The notes below the pieces were generated by a model. The model made no database searches. It was not told where the DNA came from and saw only the letters and a program-made list of their open reading frames with translations. A program made the translations under genes and the position numbers. Positions 30,601-39,276 of a DNA stretch of 64,000 bases are shown piece by piece. This DNA comes from Algoriphagus sp. NG3 (GTDB taxonomy: Bacteria; Bacteroidota; Bacteroidia; Cytophagales; Cyclobacteriaceae): positions 2,294,001-2,358,000 of the forward strand of contig NZ_CP139421.1 of assembly GCF_034119865.1 (NCBI RefSeq), written 5' to 3'. The number at the start of each line of letters is the position of its first letter. Within the stretch, counting starts at the first letter, position 1.

Positions 30601-33600
30601 AAGCGGGCCAAATGTAGGTATCACCGGTTCATGGTCCGGTATGATAGAGAAGTCTGAGAAGGTATATACTACGGTAGCAGTAGCTTCTCTTCGTTTGGTG
30701 GCAAAAATACCAGCAAAACTCAAATTCGAATAGGAGCTATTGCCATTTCTATAAACTGTAGGCAGCTCCAAAGTACCCAGTGTAACCTCCGCACCTCCAT
30801 TAAGACTATAGAATCCAGTAAGAGTGTTATTTTCAACATCGACATACAATCTTAAAGTCACCATACTGGTATGTAAGCCAGCGACACCAGTCAATTGTAC
30901 ATCGTTTGCAGCTGTATTTGGCGCAAGTCCGTTAATCTCCCTGATCATTTGAACCGTACCTGGATTCGCAGTAACCAATTTCACGAAATTGTCCTCATTC
31001 AATCCAAACCAAATGCCGGCCTGCTCAGAATTGCCGCTTCCATCAGTGTAAGGATTGACTATGGTAGTACTGATACTGAAATTACCATAAGCGTCTGCAT
31101 CTATACCAGCTCCAAGCGTATTTATCTGGGAGTTGACATCGGTGCTAAACCCAGTACCTGTTCCGTTTCTGGCAAAGGCTATCCCATTTGCTGCATTGAT
31201 CAGCAAATTACCATTTGAGAAACTCAATCTGCTTGGTTCAAAACCAGGAACAGATGGATTGGAAGTAGGTCCGTCAGCGGTGATTCTAGCAGAAGGATTA
31301 TCCACCATGGTAAAGCCTGTGTTGGCCATACCGCCTTCAGTTCCTGAAAAATTCAAGTTGAAAGGCAGGCTTACTGCAAGCTGGTCGCAATCCAAGGTAC
31401 TTATTGGTGAACAGGCTTCTTCAGGATTTGTGGCACCGAAAGGTTTGATATTTCTTACGATTACCACGATATCCTGGTAATCAAATCCAGAAACATGTTC
31501 TTCAGTAGCAATCACATAAGCATTGGCTTCACCAGGAAGTGCATATACCCTTACGTGGTGAGGGATTGCTCCTGAGAAAGTATTGAGGGCATCCTCACTA
31601 AATAGTTGTCTATTTCCAAAATATGGCCATCTGCTTACAAAGCCAAAGCTATCATTTCCAGGGTCAAAGGATAAGGATCCTGAAATAACAGGATTCAAGG
31701 TCTGTCCATTGGAAGCCGGAGAGTTGGACACAGTAAAGAGTTCCTGCACTGATCCTGCATTGCCAGTTTGGTAATAGCCAAATGCCACAACAGGATTAGA
31801 GTCAGTAGGCCCATACACACTCAAGACCTCAACCGAAACCGGTCCGTCGGAAGCTGCCTGGAATTCCTGTATATCCAATTCATCACCTATCAAAGAATTA
31901 TAATTGGTGGATGCACCTGTGGTAAGAATATTGGTAGCAGGATCTACATCTCCTACGTCGATCACTCCTGCTCCCAAATGGCTATCAAGCACCCATTGTA
32001 GCGAAGGCTCATTACCTCCACCCAAGCCAGCTTTACCCAAGCCACTTAAAGTGATAGTTACAGGATCAGCATTGAAACTGGAAATTGTCAACAAGGCAGT
32101 TTTTGGCCCGTTGGAAGTAGGATTGAATGTGATGCTGAACGATCCTGAGTTTTGTACATTGACCGTCTGAGGCAATGCAGATATACTAAACTGGTTGGCG
32201 TTGGCACCTGTGATTGAGGTCTGAATATCAGTCAATACAGCATTTCCTAGATTTGAAATAACAACTTCTTCGGAATAAATATTATCACCGGAAGTGACCG
32301 CGTCACCTACAAATTTATTTGTGCTAAGGGCGATTACTGGTCTAGGGGATGCTTCATTGCTAGGTTTTAGTAGGATAATTTGTCGTGTTGCATAATCTGA
32401 CACATAAATATTACCTGTGGCCACATCCTCTATGAGATCAAGTGGATCTGTAAAGCCAGCAAAACCAGGAATTCCTATTTTAAAGGTCTCTACATCCCCA
32501 TTAGGCCCATCAGGAACAAGCGCAATGATATCGCTTCCTCCACTATATCGCACTACAAGTAAAGCACCCTGTAGATTTCCGTTTTCAGCATTACTCTTGT
32601 ACTCAATCACCCCGTTAGGAGATTTGTTGAATTCAAAGTCAAAAGCATATCCCCTATAATTAACATCAGGCTGTATACCATTGTATACCGCATTATCCAC
32701 GTCAACATCCCCTCTATTAAGTACAAACTCGCCCCGGTATGGATTAGGATGTCCGAAATACCCTAAAGTCTCACTAGGATTAATACGGAACAACCAATCT
32801 CTCTGCGTGTTATTGTTATTAGAAGCAGGAATCGGAGGATACATAGCCGGATTTCCAGAGGTATTATAGAAGGTACCGTCTGGTCTTCTCATTCCATCAA
32901 TTGATGCAGGAGCATTGCTACCACCCGCAGTACCATTGGTAGGAATATACAGTTGACCATTTGAATGCCATACTAAATCATATGCATTTCTAATTCCAGA
33001 GGCATAAATAGTCAATGGCGCATTTACATAGTAAGGATTGTAGCCAGGAGTACCCAGGTCTGTTAAGCCTAAAGTAGGTGAGTTAACATTTGCAGCCTTG
33101 ATGGCTTCAATATTTCTTGTAGTACGTACATTCAACGGCAAGGTAGAAGGCAGTTTGCTCATATCTAACCTTAGTCCTGCACCTGAAAGCAAGCTTTCTT
33201 CCCTTTGCCAAGCCCCATCGTAAGCCCCTGCAGCTGAATTACTTCCCTGCAAGAAATAGATTACATTAGGTTCAGAAGGTCTAAAGGCTAGGCTATTAGT
33301 GAGGTGATCTCTGTTTGATCTAGGCAACTGAGTAACTAAAAGCTGCTCATTTTGCAGGTTTGCACCGCTCAGTTTGGAAATATTCCCATCCCAGTCAGCT
33401 GCCCCAGCATTGACTCCAAAAGAAACATGGCTTATGTAGGCGATTAAATTATCGGCTGTAGCAGCAGGATCAAAAACAAAACCTATAGCAGTCCTGCTGT
33501 TATTATAAGCAGATTTCCAGGCAGAAAGTACTTCCTCATTTGCCAACGTACCATCGGCATTGATAGTCCATCTAAAAATATCACCGTTGAATGAGATTCC

Positions 33601-36600
33601 ATAAAGTTTTTTATCGGGGCCGATTTCAAGGGTAGTGTACTGTTGTCCGGATTTTACGACACCGGCATTATTGAAAGAAACATTGTCAAGATCAGTGGAA
33701 GGTCCAGTAGCTCCACCGTCACCCGTAGTGAATGTGGAAGTAAAAGGCTGTAACGTTGCACCGGATACATCCTGAACCCCCTCGATTTCAAACACATAAG
33801 TGGTATTAGACTCCAGTGGAAGAGCAGGGACCAAATTGATGGCATCCCCCCCACCGGTACCATTTACACTGGCATTAATCTGAACAGTACTACCCTGCTT
33901 AAAGAGTTTGACTGTGGATGTAGTGAGAGTAGCATTATTCAGCCCTCCAGGATTAGGAAGATAAAGGTTATTTGCAGATACACTGGTTGTAACTGGCACA
34001 TTGGTAGCCCCGTTAGCCGGATTAACTCCTAAAACGCTAGGAATCAATTGTTCCTCCGTACTCGTGACAATTTCCACAAAATTTATTTTGGTATTATGCC
34101 CTCCGGTAGGAGTAAGTGTCAGCTTACCATCAGTCACCGTTACTACCCCTGTACCAGTGGTACCCCGGGTAGGGCTTCCTTGCACACCTGATGCTACGTA
34201 GTCGTTAATAATTGTGACTCCTTCAGCATTTATGGTATGCACAGGATTATCTGCAGCTGCACCGTCCACATTAGGATCTCCTACCCCAACGGTCACTGTA
34301 TAAGTCCCATTTGGAATTTCCATTTCCCACATGGCATCTGGAAGGAATCCGGTTCCCGGGGTTTCCACCGTGCCATATTGCATATGGATCAGGGTGTTAT
34401 TCAATACAGATACGCCAGAGATAGCCCTGTTTCTTGCATTAGGAGTCAGGTTAGCCGGTGTAGAAGTTGCTGCATCCAACCATCCATAGGAATAACCGTT
34501 ACCCCGGTCAGCATAAGGGCTTCCTGAATCTTTAAGATAGCCCTGAGGAGCAGCTGTGGCCTCATCTGAGAAATTAACTTTCAGATCAGTAAGAGGAATT
34601 ATAGTAAGATTGACAACCAGGTCGGCATTTGAATACCCTGTCTCCTCGCTATCCTGGGCAGTTATAGTAGTAGAATAGTTACCTGCTGATAAGCCTTGAA
34701 CAAAGTCAAACTGAAGATCACCAACAGCCGGACTGTCTGGGAAAAGCAGCCAATCTCCCAATGCATGTGGATCATCACCCAGAGTAATTGGAGGAGTGCC
34801 TACACTAGACGAAAGCGTCACAGTAAATGGAGGAATTTCTTCCCCTTCAATCGCAGCTACATTAATAGTAGTGGGATTGAATGAAAGAGCTTTAGGAATG
34901 TCTTCTAAATCCTGCTCAACAGTAAAATAGTCAAAAGTCGAAGTAAATGGCGCACCACTTCTATAGGTATTGTATATCCCTGCAAAAGTCGCATTTCCTT
35001 CATTAACGCTTATTTGCTTACCTGTCAAGAATATCTGAGGAAGTGCCAACTCACTTATTGCTGAATTGGTTACCTGAATAAATTCCCCGGAGCCTATCGC
35101 ATAGAAGGAGGTTATGGTCATCTCCCCAGGGTCAACAACCATTCTAAGGGTAATTGTATTTCCGGGAGCACCTGCCACTACCTGTATCTGATCGGTATTT
35201 GAAGCAATAGCTGCAGTGGAAGACACCCCATTGACTTCTTTTCTGACTTCTATATTGGCGTTATTGTTAAAATTCAGTTTGACGAAATTATCATTGTCTA
35301 TACCAAACCAAATACCCGCTTGGGCAGACCCAACTCCAGTACTTATATTTAACAATTTGGTTTCCAAAACAATAGGAGCAGACAAATCATTTAATCCCAC
35401 TCCCAAGCTATTCACCTGCGCATTATTATTTATAAAAGCAATACCCGCAGAGGCAGCTATTGAGAAATTTCCTCCCTGAACATTAAGTTTAGACGGTTCA
35501 TATCCGTTAACCGAAGGAAAGGTCACCGGCCCATCAGCTGCCAGTCTTGAAGCTGTGTGTGGGTCCGCCATTGTAAATCCAGTAGAAATATTGTTTCCAT
35601 CTACTAATCCTCCATCATTTCCGCTGAAAGTAAGGTTTACAGGCAGGCTCTTGACAATTTGATCACATGGCAGTAAGCTGAATGGGCTACAAGGAGTATC
35701 AACAACGACTTCTTCCAAAATTTCCGTTACCACCTCTTCGTAAGTAGAACTTAACCTTACCGGGCCTAGTTTCGCATTATTAGTACCATTAGAACTAATA
35801 AATAAGCGGGTGATACTAGGTGCGGCGCCTACTGAATGAGTACCTGAGGTAGACCAGACTGTCTCGCTTAAATCAAGTTTAGGATCTATGGAGAAAGAAT
35901 AGGTAATGGTGTTGGCCCCATCCCATATTCCTCTTACTACGAATTGGAGGGTTTCATCAAATTGGGCTGTAGCACTGCCATTGTCAGAAGCTGGAGCGCC
36001 AAGACCAACCCGAGCAAGAAGGCCGTTAGATGGACCTTTCGCCATCTGCAACCTTACCCAGTTGTCATCGGGTGTGCCATCATCAATTTTTATTGCAGTT
36101 CTGATGCGGTCAGTTGCTGTTGCCCCTAAAGAAGAGACATTGAAATATGTTGAAAAATAGAAAGGTTCATTGGCCACTAAACTGATAGGACTTGCAGCAA
36201 TAGGAGCATAGTCAGTTGTCTGGGTACCTAAGGAAAAATCGAGAGAATTATTTGTTTGGGGACTGATACCTGAAGTCAATATAGGCACCTGAGCTTCTCC
36301 TGAATTTGCTGGAACCCAAACACCGGCAGAAGCGGCAATAAGATTTCCCTGCGAATACGAAAAATCTTCAAGTACTGATGAAGAAGTCTCACTATCTTCT
36401 TCACCTAAAATGTCAAAATCCTGAAAAAAGAAATCCATTGACTCAGTTGCCAATGCACGTCTTATCGTGGAAAAGATTCCCGCATATACAAGATTTGGAG
36501 TACCAACGTTTAAATCATGGTTTGCTCCTGTTACTATTCTAGCAGAAATAGGCAATGCGGCATTTGAAAAAGTAGCATTGCCAGGGACTTGAATTTCCAC

Positions 36601-37440
36601 TCCTCCATCTAAGGAATAATAACCTTTCGCAGTATTAGTGGAAGGATCAATTTCCAATCTGAGTTTAATTGAGCTAACTCCGGCAGTATTAAAATTCACT
36701 GTGTTTAATTCCGGCAACCGCAAGGATAAGGTTGAATTGGTCAAATCCTCAGAAAAAAGTTGGATTTTTTGTTGAGTAGCAGAGGCTTTAATTACAGCCA
36801 GTTTCACATAGTGATCTTCATCTACTCCATACCACAATCCAGCCTGCTGGGATTGATCCCCTGCCGAACTTGAAAAGTTTGGCTGATCCAAGGTAGTGAC
36901 TATACTAATCACCGAGGCTGGATTATTCAACCCTACTCCAAGCGCATTGATCTGAGAGTTGGTTTCAGTACTACTTCCAGTTCCTAAAGGAGTACTGTAG
37001 AAAATCCCTTTGGTTGCGGTCATTTGCAATTTCCCTGATGCAATGTTTAGTTTTCCTGGTTCTAAGCCTGGAACAGCAGCATTAGAAACAGGATTATCAA
37101 CAGCAAGTCGGGCTGATGGGGCCTGAACCATAGTAAACCCCGTATTAGAAATTCCTTCTTCATCTCCGTTAAAACTGAGAGAGAACGGTAGAACCACCCT
37201 TATATCACCACAATCCAAGGTGCTCATGTTACCGCAAGGCCCCACGAAATCCTTAGACAACACATAATTGCCTTGATATTTTTTAAATGGAGTTTCTAGG
37301 TGGCTTGGCTCACTTTCTAGGGGGTGATAGAATGGATCATTAATTTTCACCTTACTAATAAAAGAGGTGGAAAAAATGATGAGGATAAAAATCCACCAAA
37401 GAGATTTTTGTTGCAGAAAATTAATGTAACTGTTTTTCAT
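21619..37440 (-). CDS. Giant secreted malectin/PKD/beta-propeller protein with T9SS tail
   Basis: A 5,273-residue exported protein. Residues 12-30 form a signal/membrane segment; residues 5184-5273 are a type IX secretion C-terminal domain (MYPNPASSVVNLQP ... LAAGIYLVTTTT). Between them: three related lectin-like modules each starting with a CxxxxxLxCDQ-type pair (about 70, 582 and 2011); malectin-like blocks starting near 951, 2277 and 2877; an Ig-like domain (1137-1234); a six-bladed glucose/sorbosone-dehydrogenase-like propeller (1247-1694); DUF4114-like segments; a putative-Ig domain (3497-3580); PKD domains (3583-3837, 4007-4180); a malectin domain (3850-4003); then four malectin and three PKD domains in nearly identical 246-residue repeats (4189-5080) and a final PKD. 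It should be a surface adhesin or glycan-binding scaffold. No catalytic domain is certain. It is transcribed alone, with its own terminator. Confidence 0.96.
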   Translation of the reverse strand: MKNSYINFLQQKSLWWIFILIIFSTSFISKVKINDPFYHPLESEPSHLETPFKKYQGNYVLSKDFVGPCGNMSTLDCGDIRVVLPFSLSFNGDEEGISNTGFTMVQAPSARLAVDNPVSNAAVPGLEPGKLNIASGKLQMTATKGIFYSTPLGTGSSTETNSQINALGVGLNNPASVISIVTTLDQPNFSSSAGDQSQQAGLWYGVDEDHYVKLAVIKASATQQKIQLFSEDLTNSTLSLRLPELNTVNFNTAGVSSIKLRLEIDPSTNTAKGYYSLDGGVEIQVPGNATFSNAALPISARIVTGANHDLNVGTPNLVYAGIFSTIRRALATESMDFFFQDFDILGEEDSETSSSVLEDFSYSQGNLIAASAGVWVPANSGEAQVPILTSGISPQTNNSLDFSLGTQTTDYAPIAASPISLVANEPFYFSTYFNVSSLGATATDRIRTAIKIDDGTPDDNWVRLQMAKGPSNGLLARVGLGAPASDNGSATAQFDETLQFVVRGIWDGANTITYSFSIDPKLDLSETVWSTSGTHSVGAAPSITRLFISSNGTNNAKLGPVRLSSTYEEVVTEILEEVVVDTPCSPFSLLPCDQIVKSLPVNLTFSGNDGGLVDGNNISTGFTMADPHTASRLAADGPVTFPSVNGYEPSKLNVQGGNFSIAASAGIAFINNNAQVNSLGVGLNDLSAPIVLETKLLNISTGVGSAQAGIWFGIDNDNFVKLNFNNNANIEVRKEVNGVSSTAAIASNTDQIQVVAGAPGNTITLRMVVDPGEMTITSFYAIGSGEFIQVTNSAISELALPQIFLTGKQISVNEGNATFAGIYNTYRSGAPFTSTFDYFTVEQDLEDIPKALSFNPTTINVAAIEGEEIPPFTVTLSSSVGTPPITLGDDPHALGDWLLFPDSPAVGDLQFDFVQGLSAGNYSTTITAQDSEETGYSNADLVVNLTIIPLTDLKVNFSDEATAAPQGYLKDSGSPYADRGNGYSYGWLDAATSTPANLTPNARNRAISGVSVLNNTLIHMQYGTVETPGTGFLPDAMWEMEIPNGTYTVTVGVGDPNVDGAAADNPVHTINAEGVTIINDYVASGVQGSPTRGTTGTGVVTVTDGKLTLTPTGGHNTKINFVEIVTSTEEQLIPSVLGVNPANGATNVPVTTSVSANNLYLPNPGGLNNATLTTSTVKLFKQGSTVQINASVNGTGGGDAINLVPALPLESNTTYVFEIEGVQDVSGATLQPFTSTFTTGDGGATGPSTDLDNVSFNNAGVVKSGQQYTTLEIGPDKKLYGISFNGDIFRWTINADGTLANEEVLSAWKSAYNNSRTAIGFVFDPAATADNLIAYISHVSFGVNAGAADWDGNISKLSGANLQNEQLLVTQLPRSNRDHLTNSLAFRPSEPNVIYFLQGSNSAAGAYDGAWQREESLLSGAGLRLDMSKLPSTLPLNVRTTRNIEAIKAANVNSPTLGLTDLGTPGYNPYYVNAPLTIYASGIRNAYDLVWHSNGQLYIPTNGTAGGSNAPASIDGMRRPDGTFYNTSGNPAMYPPIPASNNNNTQRDWLFRINPSETLGYFGHPNPYRGEFVLNRGDVDVDNAVYNGIQPDVNYRGYAFDFEFNKSPNGVIEYKSNAENGNLQGALLVVRYSGGSDIIALVPDGPNGDVETFKIGIPGFAGFTDPLDLIEDVATGNIYVSDYATRQIILLKPSNEASPRPVIALSTNKFVGDAVTSGDNIYSEEVVISNLGNAVLTDIQTSITGANANQFSISALPQTVNVQNSGSFSITFNPTSNGPKTALLTISSFNADPVTITLSGLGKAGLGGGNEPSLQWVLDSHLGAGVIDVGDVDPATNILTTGASTNYNSLIGDELDIQEFQAASDGPVSVEVLSVYGPTDSNPVVAFGYYQTGNAGSVQELFTVSNSPASNGQTLNPVISGSLSFDPGNDSFGFVSRWPYFGNRQLFSEDALNTFSGAIPHHVRVYALPGEANAYVIATEEHVSGFDYQDIVVIVRNIKPFGATNPEEACSPISTLDCDQLAVSLPFNLNFSGTEGGMANTGFTMVDNPSARITADGPTSNPSVPGFEPSRLSFSNGNLLINAANGIAFARNGTGTGFSTDVNSQINTLGAGIDADAYGNFSISTTIVNPYTDGSGNSEQAGIWFGLNEDNFVKLVTANPGTVQMIREINGLAPNTAANDVQLTGVAGLHTSMVTLRLYVDVENNTLTGFYSLNGGAEVTLGTLELPTVYRNGNSSYSNLSFAGIFATKRREATATVVYTFSDFSIIPDHEPVIPTFGPLNINFSTPADATPAGYEKDSGSPYGNRGNGYTYGWMNTNGVTPLDLTANTRNRNVAGADFIQNTIIHMQYQNGVPPGGTPNGVMVEGIWEVAVPNGTYSVTVGAGDLNVDGDPLTNPRHNVNAEGVNVINQFVPTGAVGAPTRVTSGSATVTVTDGKLTIDATGGFNTKLYSLTVTQITPGEEEVSLVADPDGLIFEIEVQNSSAGPGRKTDTHPVTITNDSEESIEIIGISFRGGAANDFSATGTTAIVLAPGQSTTYNVTYAPALNNTNLGYHAAELVLNLANAEASEFAVGLYALKKNGFEGGNEPPLQAVVNTLGIGINVGWTSLADGVQPVLKGEEVLVQQWIKAGPGQINITPVGRYSPAEALPFGWYTNGSSIVRNQVGVLAADIFNAQTLFPEIAEGDDFFDPGSAVFGIYVTSNSFQRSNYTEDALNLTSGGTGGVVARRVRTYPMKDRAGNLIENSYLVNFEDASNGDYQDYMFILDNVIPYEDGALKLEFEADNINVSAAVTDGNSITQQVTLNATGGLDASEVTLSSAASWITFPEEFELGVPFDLIINTSGLSQSEYLGVINASSPGYTSDQMQINLTLTGTEPVFTYQFNFQLPTNIAPSPAGWINDLGAPYASQTTTQGAVNFGWVIPGTTTPASAVENARNRNTASSNDALLNTLTIMGHRTVATYPLRDWVVNLPNGSYNVNISVGDITANDSYHNLDVNGVNVINYNQETAGASAPVHFQDTKTVVVSDGILRLSLATGGVNAKVNYIRIAPIQTGKQPPLIEATLDGVMFSEDVYRGPVSISALASDLSGSAEGIVRFQYSVNGQALQDYTAPISLSQIGSYIVLLEAEDGNGNKAVKSYQLTVEEPTGAMLFIENMNKIPGTNRGFPANDYYTFHRLRNPGAALVHDKNVLRINNTGTGELVVSDIIISDLNDFEYEILTAGGALPRTIAPGGFIDLDITFKGDHGGNGHMLFKESIMVVSNADNGSENTAVLHGAFSPVPEGGVEIDSDDLFNVFGFQSKMNSIVNDQGTITPPNTITYRPSSNFPIPENVDAGYEGDLILSGNFVQADPSKPVYGFQISALHGPGSNGARFVQVGGTGTVGGMNFSHAAAYYQTLFPKNGSGVINNDMAASITVPFRIAIADYLSSGGNNINGARPDLLGIRVYKVIDHNGDIIPNEYIVLQDFIQNGCGAGSANCDWNDNTFYFTNIRPEAVPTAQAIDALAVNEGEIFSEDITSSFDKGYPGNKLTYTATLVGGGAIPSWMTMGANGILSGTADATALASYQVDITATDLNGLTTSSLVQINVNKAPTAVVNADVTEGRLPLTVQFTGDNSSDNSAIVEYAWDFGGVGTSSVANPIFIFNEAGDYNVVLSVTGDTGLIGKDSVTITVVENFGPLTVATADITNGIAPLTVAFDGSTSTSDGEIVDYLWDFGNGDTSSEVSPSYTFTSPGQFAVTLTVTDDNGLSDDAVLNITVAENLPPVAIGTANVQTGTVPLTVLFDGESSTDEIGIVSYEWNFGDGSPASELANPTHTYTTTGTFTATLTVEDASGLSASATVQIVVEPEIQFSLYLNTGSSATVSFDDKVFVGDIASPTYYNSTHVYTNTSASNLTLYQTERGSMGDLLPLNYSIPVPNGTYIISTYHNELYYGKASGSPSGIVGRRVFDILIEGVLVKDNLDLFLESGNNPLKLVFEEIEVTDGVLNINMPASANRPSISGLAIEKIQVNVNEAPVAVATADKEEVLVGEAVSFVGSTSTDDKEVVGYAWDFKDGNTSDLADPTHAFTEMGTYNVELTVSDAEGLTNSTVIQITVNAPKVDPVAVASATPNPAVVGEEISFIGENSTDDGDLIYAWNFDDGTASAEMNPIHIYNEAGQYEVMLSVIDEDFNIDFTTFTVNVELPAVPEPVFSLYVNSGDTNEDVSYNGKTFKGEKGLTGLNSNSNSTYLNTGLGAGQLFERGKASVGNPGTLVYEIDVPVGVYKVTTYHIEQMYGVSQPGILGSRLFDITIEGEGKLSDVDLFGESGNSPLELVFDEIEVTDGKLTLELVGKKGKPLISGFSIELFAPRAEIGYTPETGITSETEVQFSGSGSRDNEGIVSYLWSFGDGATSTEMDPVHLYSEDGIYEVSLTVTDSDGFKDTDQVSIVVGEITLPAFSLYVNSGDTNEDVSYNGKTFKGEKGLTGLNSNSNSTYLNTGLGAGQLFERGKASVGNPGTLVYEIDVPVGVYKVTTYHIEQMYGVSQPGILGSRLFDITIEGEGKLSDVDLFGESGNSPLELVFDEIEVTDGKLTLELVGKKGKPLISGFSIELFAPRAEIGYTPETGITSETEVQFSGSGSRDNEGIVSYLWSFGDGATSTEMDPVHLYSEDGIYEVSLTVTDSDGFKDTDQVSIVVGEITLPAFSLYVNSGDTNEDVSYNGKTFKGEKGLTGLNSNSNSTYLNTGLGAGQLFERGKASVGNPGTLVYEIDVPVGVYKVTTYHIEQMYGVSQPGILGSRLFDITIEGEGKLSDVDLFGESGNSPLELVFDEIEVTDGKLTLELVGKKGKPLISGFSIELFAPRAEIGYTPETGITSETEVQFSGSGSRDNEGIVSYLWSFGDGATSTEMDPVHLYSEDGIYEVSLTVTDSDGFKDTDQVSIVVGEITLPAFSLYVNSGDTNEDVSYNGKTFKGEKGLTGLNSNSNSTYLNTGLGAGQLFERGKASVGNPGTLVYEIDVPVGVYKVTTYHIEQMYGVSQPGILGSRLFDITIEGEGKLSDVDLFGESGNSPLELVFDEIEVTDGKLTLELVGKKGKPLISGFSIEQSNISTEGLRILNQSPTILASPMEGDGPLKVDFMGDLTGVDQGNLSYSYDFGDGSVSTDKNASHVFMAPGTHEVKVTVSDGKELVTEETISIQVNRSNELGFNTDSGFGQTSIKMYPNPASSVVNLQPTDSSIQIGEIAIFDIRGRLIQRYEPNLLQNGNKLSIRIDNLAAGIYLVTTTTESGVTQMHRLIVE
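22202..24876 (-). repeat. 738-bp tandem repeat array inside the giant gene
   Basis: Three complete 738-bp units start at 22202, 22940 and 23678, followed by a 461-bp partial unit from 24416. Each encodes one malectin domain plus one PKD domain (246 residues); the encoded copies look identical and the DNA shows no difference by eye. Such identity implies recent duplication or ongoing gene conversion, and the copy number could be mis-assembled with short reads. Confidence 0.93.
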
Positions 37441-37860
37441 ACGAAGGAATTAGAGAAATACTTCAAAAGAATCTAAATCATTTTAAAAACATTAAAATGA
37501 ATAATAATCACATTTTTATGTCGTTAAAACAAGAACGAACTGTTACAAGATACAAAATTGTAAATTCAAAAAGCAAATTAAAGAATATGAAAAGAATTTA
37601 ACTGAAATGACTTAATCATTTAACAAACTGTAATTAATTATAAAAAAAATTTTTTTAATCTAATTTATGAAAGCATATATCTACAGTTAAAATACCGTTT
37701 AAATTAAAAAAATCTATTTTAAAACATTAAATAATCCATTAATACAAAATTAATACATCCTATATTTAGCGACCAGGTTTAATCACACCTTAGATTATTA
37801 CAATTATTTTTTTTATGATTTTATGGTTTTTTTTTAGGTAAACCTATTTAGTAACAGCAA
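37441..37860. other. AT-rich upstream region of the giant gene
   Basis: This 420-bp stretch is free of repeats and genes and is strongly AT-rich, unlike the flanking repeat field. It probably contains the promoter and a long 5' leader. I see no structured RNA I can name. Confidence 0.5.
37745..37752 (-). promoter_or_regulatory. Candidate -7 box of the giant gene
   Basis: The minus strand reads TAATTTTG, fitting TAnnTTTG, about 300 bp before the start codon. A -33 TTG at the right distance is not evident and such matches are frequent in AT-rich DNA. Confidence 0.2.
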
Positions 37861-37864
37861 CTTA

Positions 37865-38425
37865 ACAGTACTTTTCCTGAAAAGTGGGTGACCGAAGCCT
37901 GGTGTCAGGTGACCGATGTCGGATGTCCGGTGCCGGGTGGTGGAGGTTGCAGTCGCAGAATCCAATCGAAGTAGGCAGGGTGTCAGAGATGAAGTCTAAA
38001 AGATAAAGTGAGAAAGCTGAGGTGGAGACGGAAGACCGGAGACGGGAGACCGGAGAGATGACCGATATTGGATGTTCAGGGCAGTCGCAAAGCAGCCTAC
38101 ACTATTCCTAGCACAAGCCTGCCGTAGGTAGGCCCTGTGGGTAGCCCGGGGTAAGGAGGTACGACGCAACCCTGGGCAAAACGAAATGATGTCGGAACAG
38201 CGCTGGCCCACAGGCATCATTCGGAGACCGGCGCTTTGTGCCAGCAAGACGGAGACGGGAAGTGTGGGAAGTTGCAGTGAACAGTCGCAGTCGCAGGAGA
38301 CGGAAGTGACAAGGTCAACAGTCCATGGTCGACCGTCCACTGTCGTCAGATGCCGGATGTGGGGTGACCGATGTCCGGTGTCGGGTGTTGGAGATGGGAA
38401 GTGGGAAGTTTGAAAGCTGGATGAG
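37865..38425. repeat. Repeat field, second copy flanking the giant gene
   Basis: Composed of the same gatgtcgg, gaagaccggagacgg and gtcgcag words as the field at 20150-21500, in the same order and orientation. The tagcccggggtaaggagg/caaccctgggc pair is at about 38130-38180. It runs into the truncated end of an IS3-type element. No gene is supported. Confidence 0.8.
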
Positions 38426-38429
38426 ACCG

Positions 38430-38857
38430 AATGTATAGAGGAATCTGTCTTTGAGTCTCCAATACGTGATGTCACTGACCCATAACTGGTTAGGGCTTGT
38501 TGGGGTATAGCCCCGTATTAGGTTGGGGTATTTCCTGAGCCAATGGAATGAATTGGTGGTATGCACGCGGCGTTTTCTGCGTTTGATCAATAAGTTGTTC
38601 ACTGACAGCAGTTCAAACAAAGCATCTCTGCCCATTTTTATCTGATGTTCCATAAGAAAGGATTCCAGGAGGACCAACAGTTTTCTTACCCCCATTTTTG
38701 CATGCTTTTTCCTGATCCTAAGAACCTGTTTGAGAACAAGTTCCTGTTCAAAACTTGTTTCTTCCGCATGCCAGTAAAATTGATAATAAGCTTGTCTGGT
38801 CAGACCAAATAACAGGCATAAACGACCCAGAGCGTGCCGCTGATGCTTTTCCTTCAA
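38430..38857 (-). pseudogene. IS3-family transposase OrfB, 3'-truncated
   Basis: The first 142 or so codons are a normal IS3 OrfB N-terminus: HTH-21-like LCLLFGLTRQAYYQF, the helix KMGVRKLLVLLE, RKRRVHTTNS, and the start of the integrase core PNQLWVSDITYWRLKDRFLYT with the first Asp of the DDE triad. After that the frame runs into intergenic repeat sequence (to a stop near 38315) and the second Asp and Glu are missing. The protein would be inactive. Confidence 0.85.
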
Positions 38858-38865
38858 GGTGGTTA

Positions 38866-39276
38866 TTACTTGGTGCCGGACTTTTTTCTGATCGGAATCT
38901 TCAGTTCCTTCTCTGCGATCTCTATCATCAACTCATAGCCTTCAGCTTTGAGCTGGGCATTCTCCAGTTGCTTTTCCAACTCCCTGATTCGGCGCTGAAG
39001 CGCAATAGGATCATTATCTGTATTCGACTGCTTCACTACTAAACGGGTGGGATAAACCGGCTTGATTAAACTTCTCTTCCTTTCACCGGATTCACCGGAT
39101 TCACCGGAAATATAGCCCAGTTTTCTCATCCAGTCCAGTATCTGGCCATGCTCTTTGTCTTGGCCCGTATACTTTTTCCATAGCTCATTTTTGGTGTAAC
39201 GACCTGTCAAGAATTCCTTGATCATCAATTCTCTTTCTTCAAGGCTAATGGAAACGCCTTTTCTTATTCTTTCCAT
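38866..39276 (-). CDS. IS3-family transposase OrfA
   Basis: A 136-residue DNA-binding subunit. The N-terminal half contains a helix-turn-helix pattern (EFLTGRYTKNELWKKYTG, residues 22-39), and the C-terminal part a coiled coil with leucine spacing (RRIRELEKQLENAQLKAEGY, about 94-113). A short Gly-Glu-Ser tandem (SGESGESGE) stems from a 9-bp repeat in the DNA near 39085-39111. It precedes orfB by eight bases. In IS3 elements OrfA and OrfB are usually joined by frameshifting; here the truncation of orfB leaves orfA as a relic that may still be expressed. Confidence 0.8.
   Translation of the reverse strand: MERIRKGVSISLEERELMIKEFLTGRYTKNELWKKYTGQDKEHGQILDWMRKLGYISGESGESGERKRSLIKPVYPTRLVVKQSNTDNDPIALQRRIRELEKQLENAQLKAEGYELMIEIAEKELKIPIRKKSGTK

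Noticed and set aside
21782..36160. Many plus-strand open frames opposite the giant gene, including four copies of the same 63-residue peptide
   Set aside because: They are antisense to well-supported domains and repeat exactly with the 738-bp period, so they are shadows.
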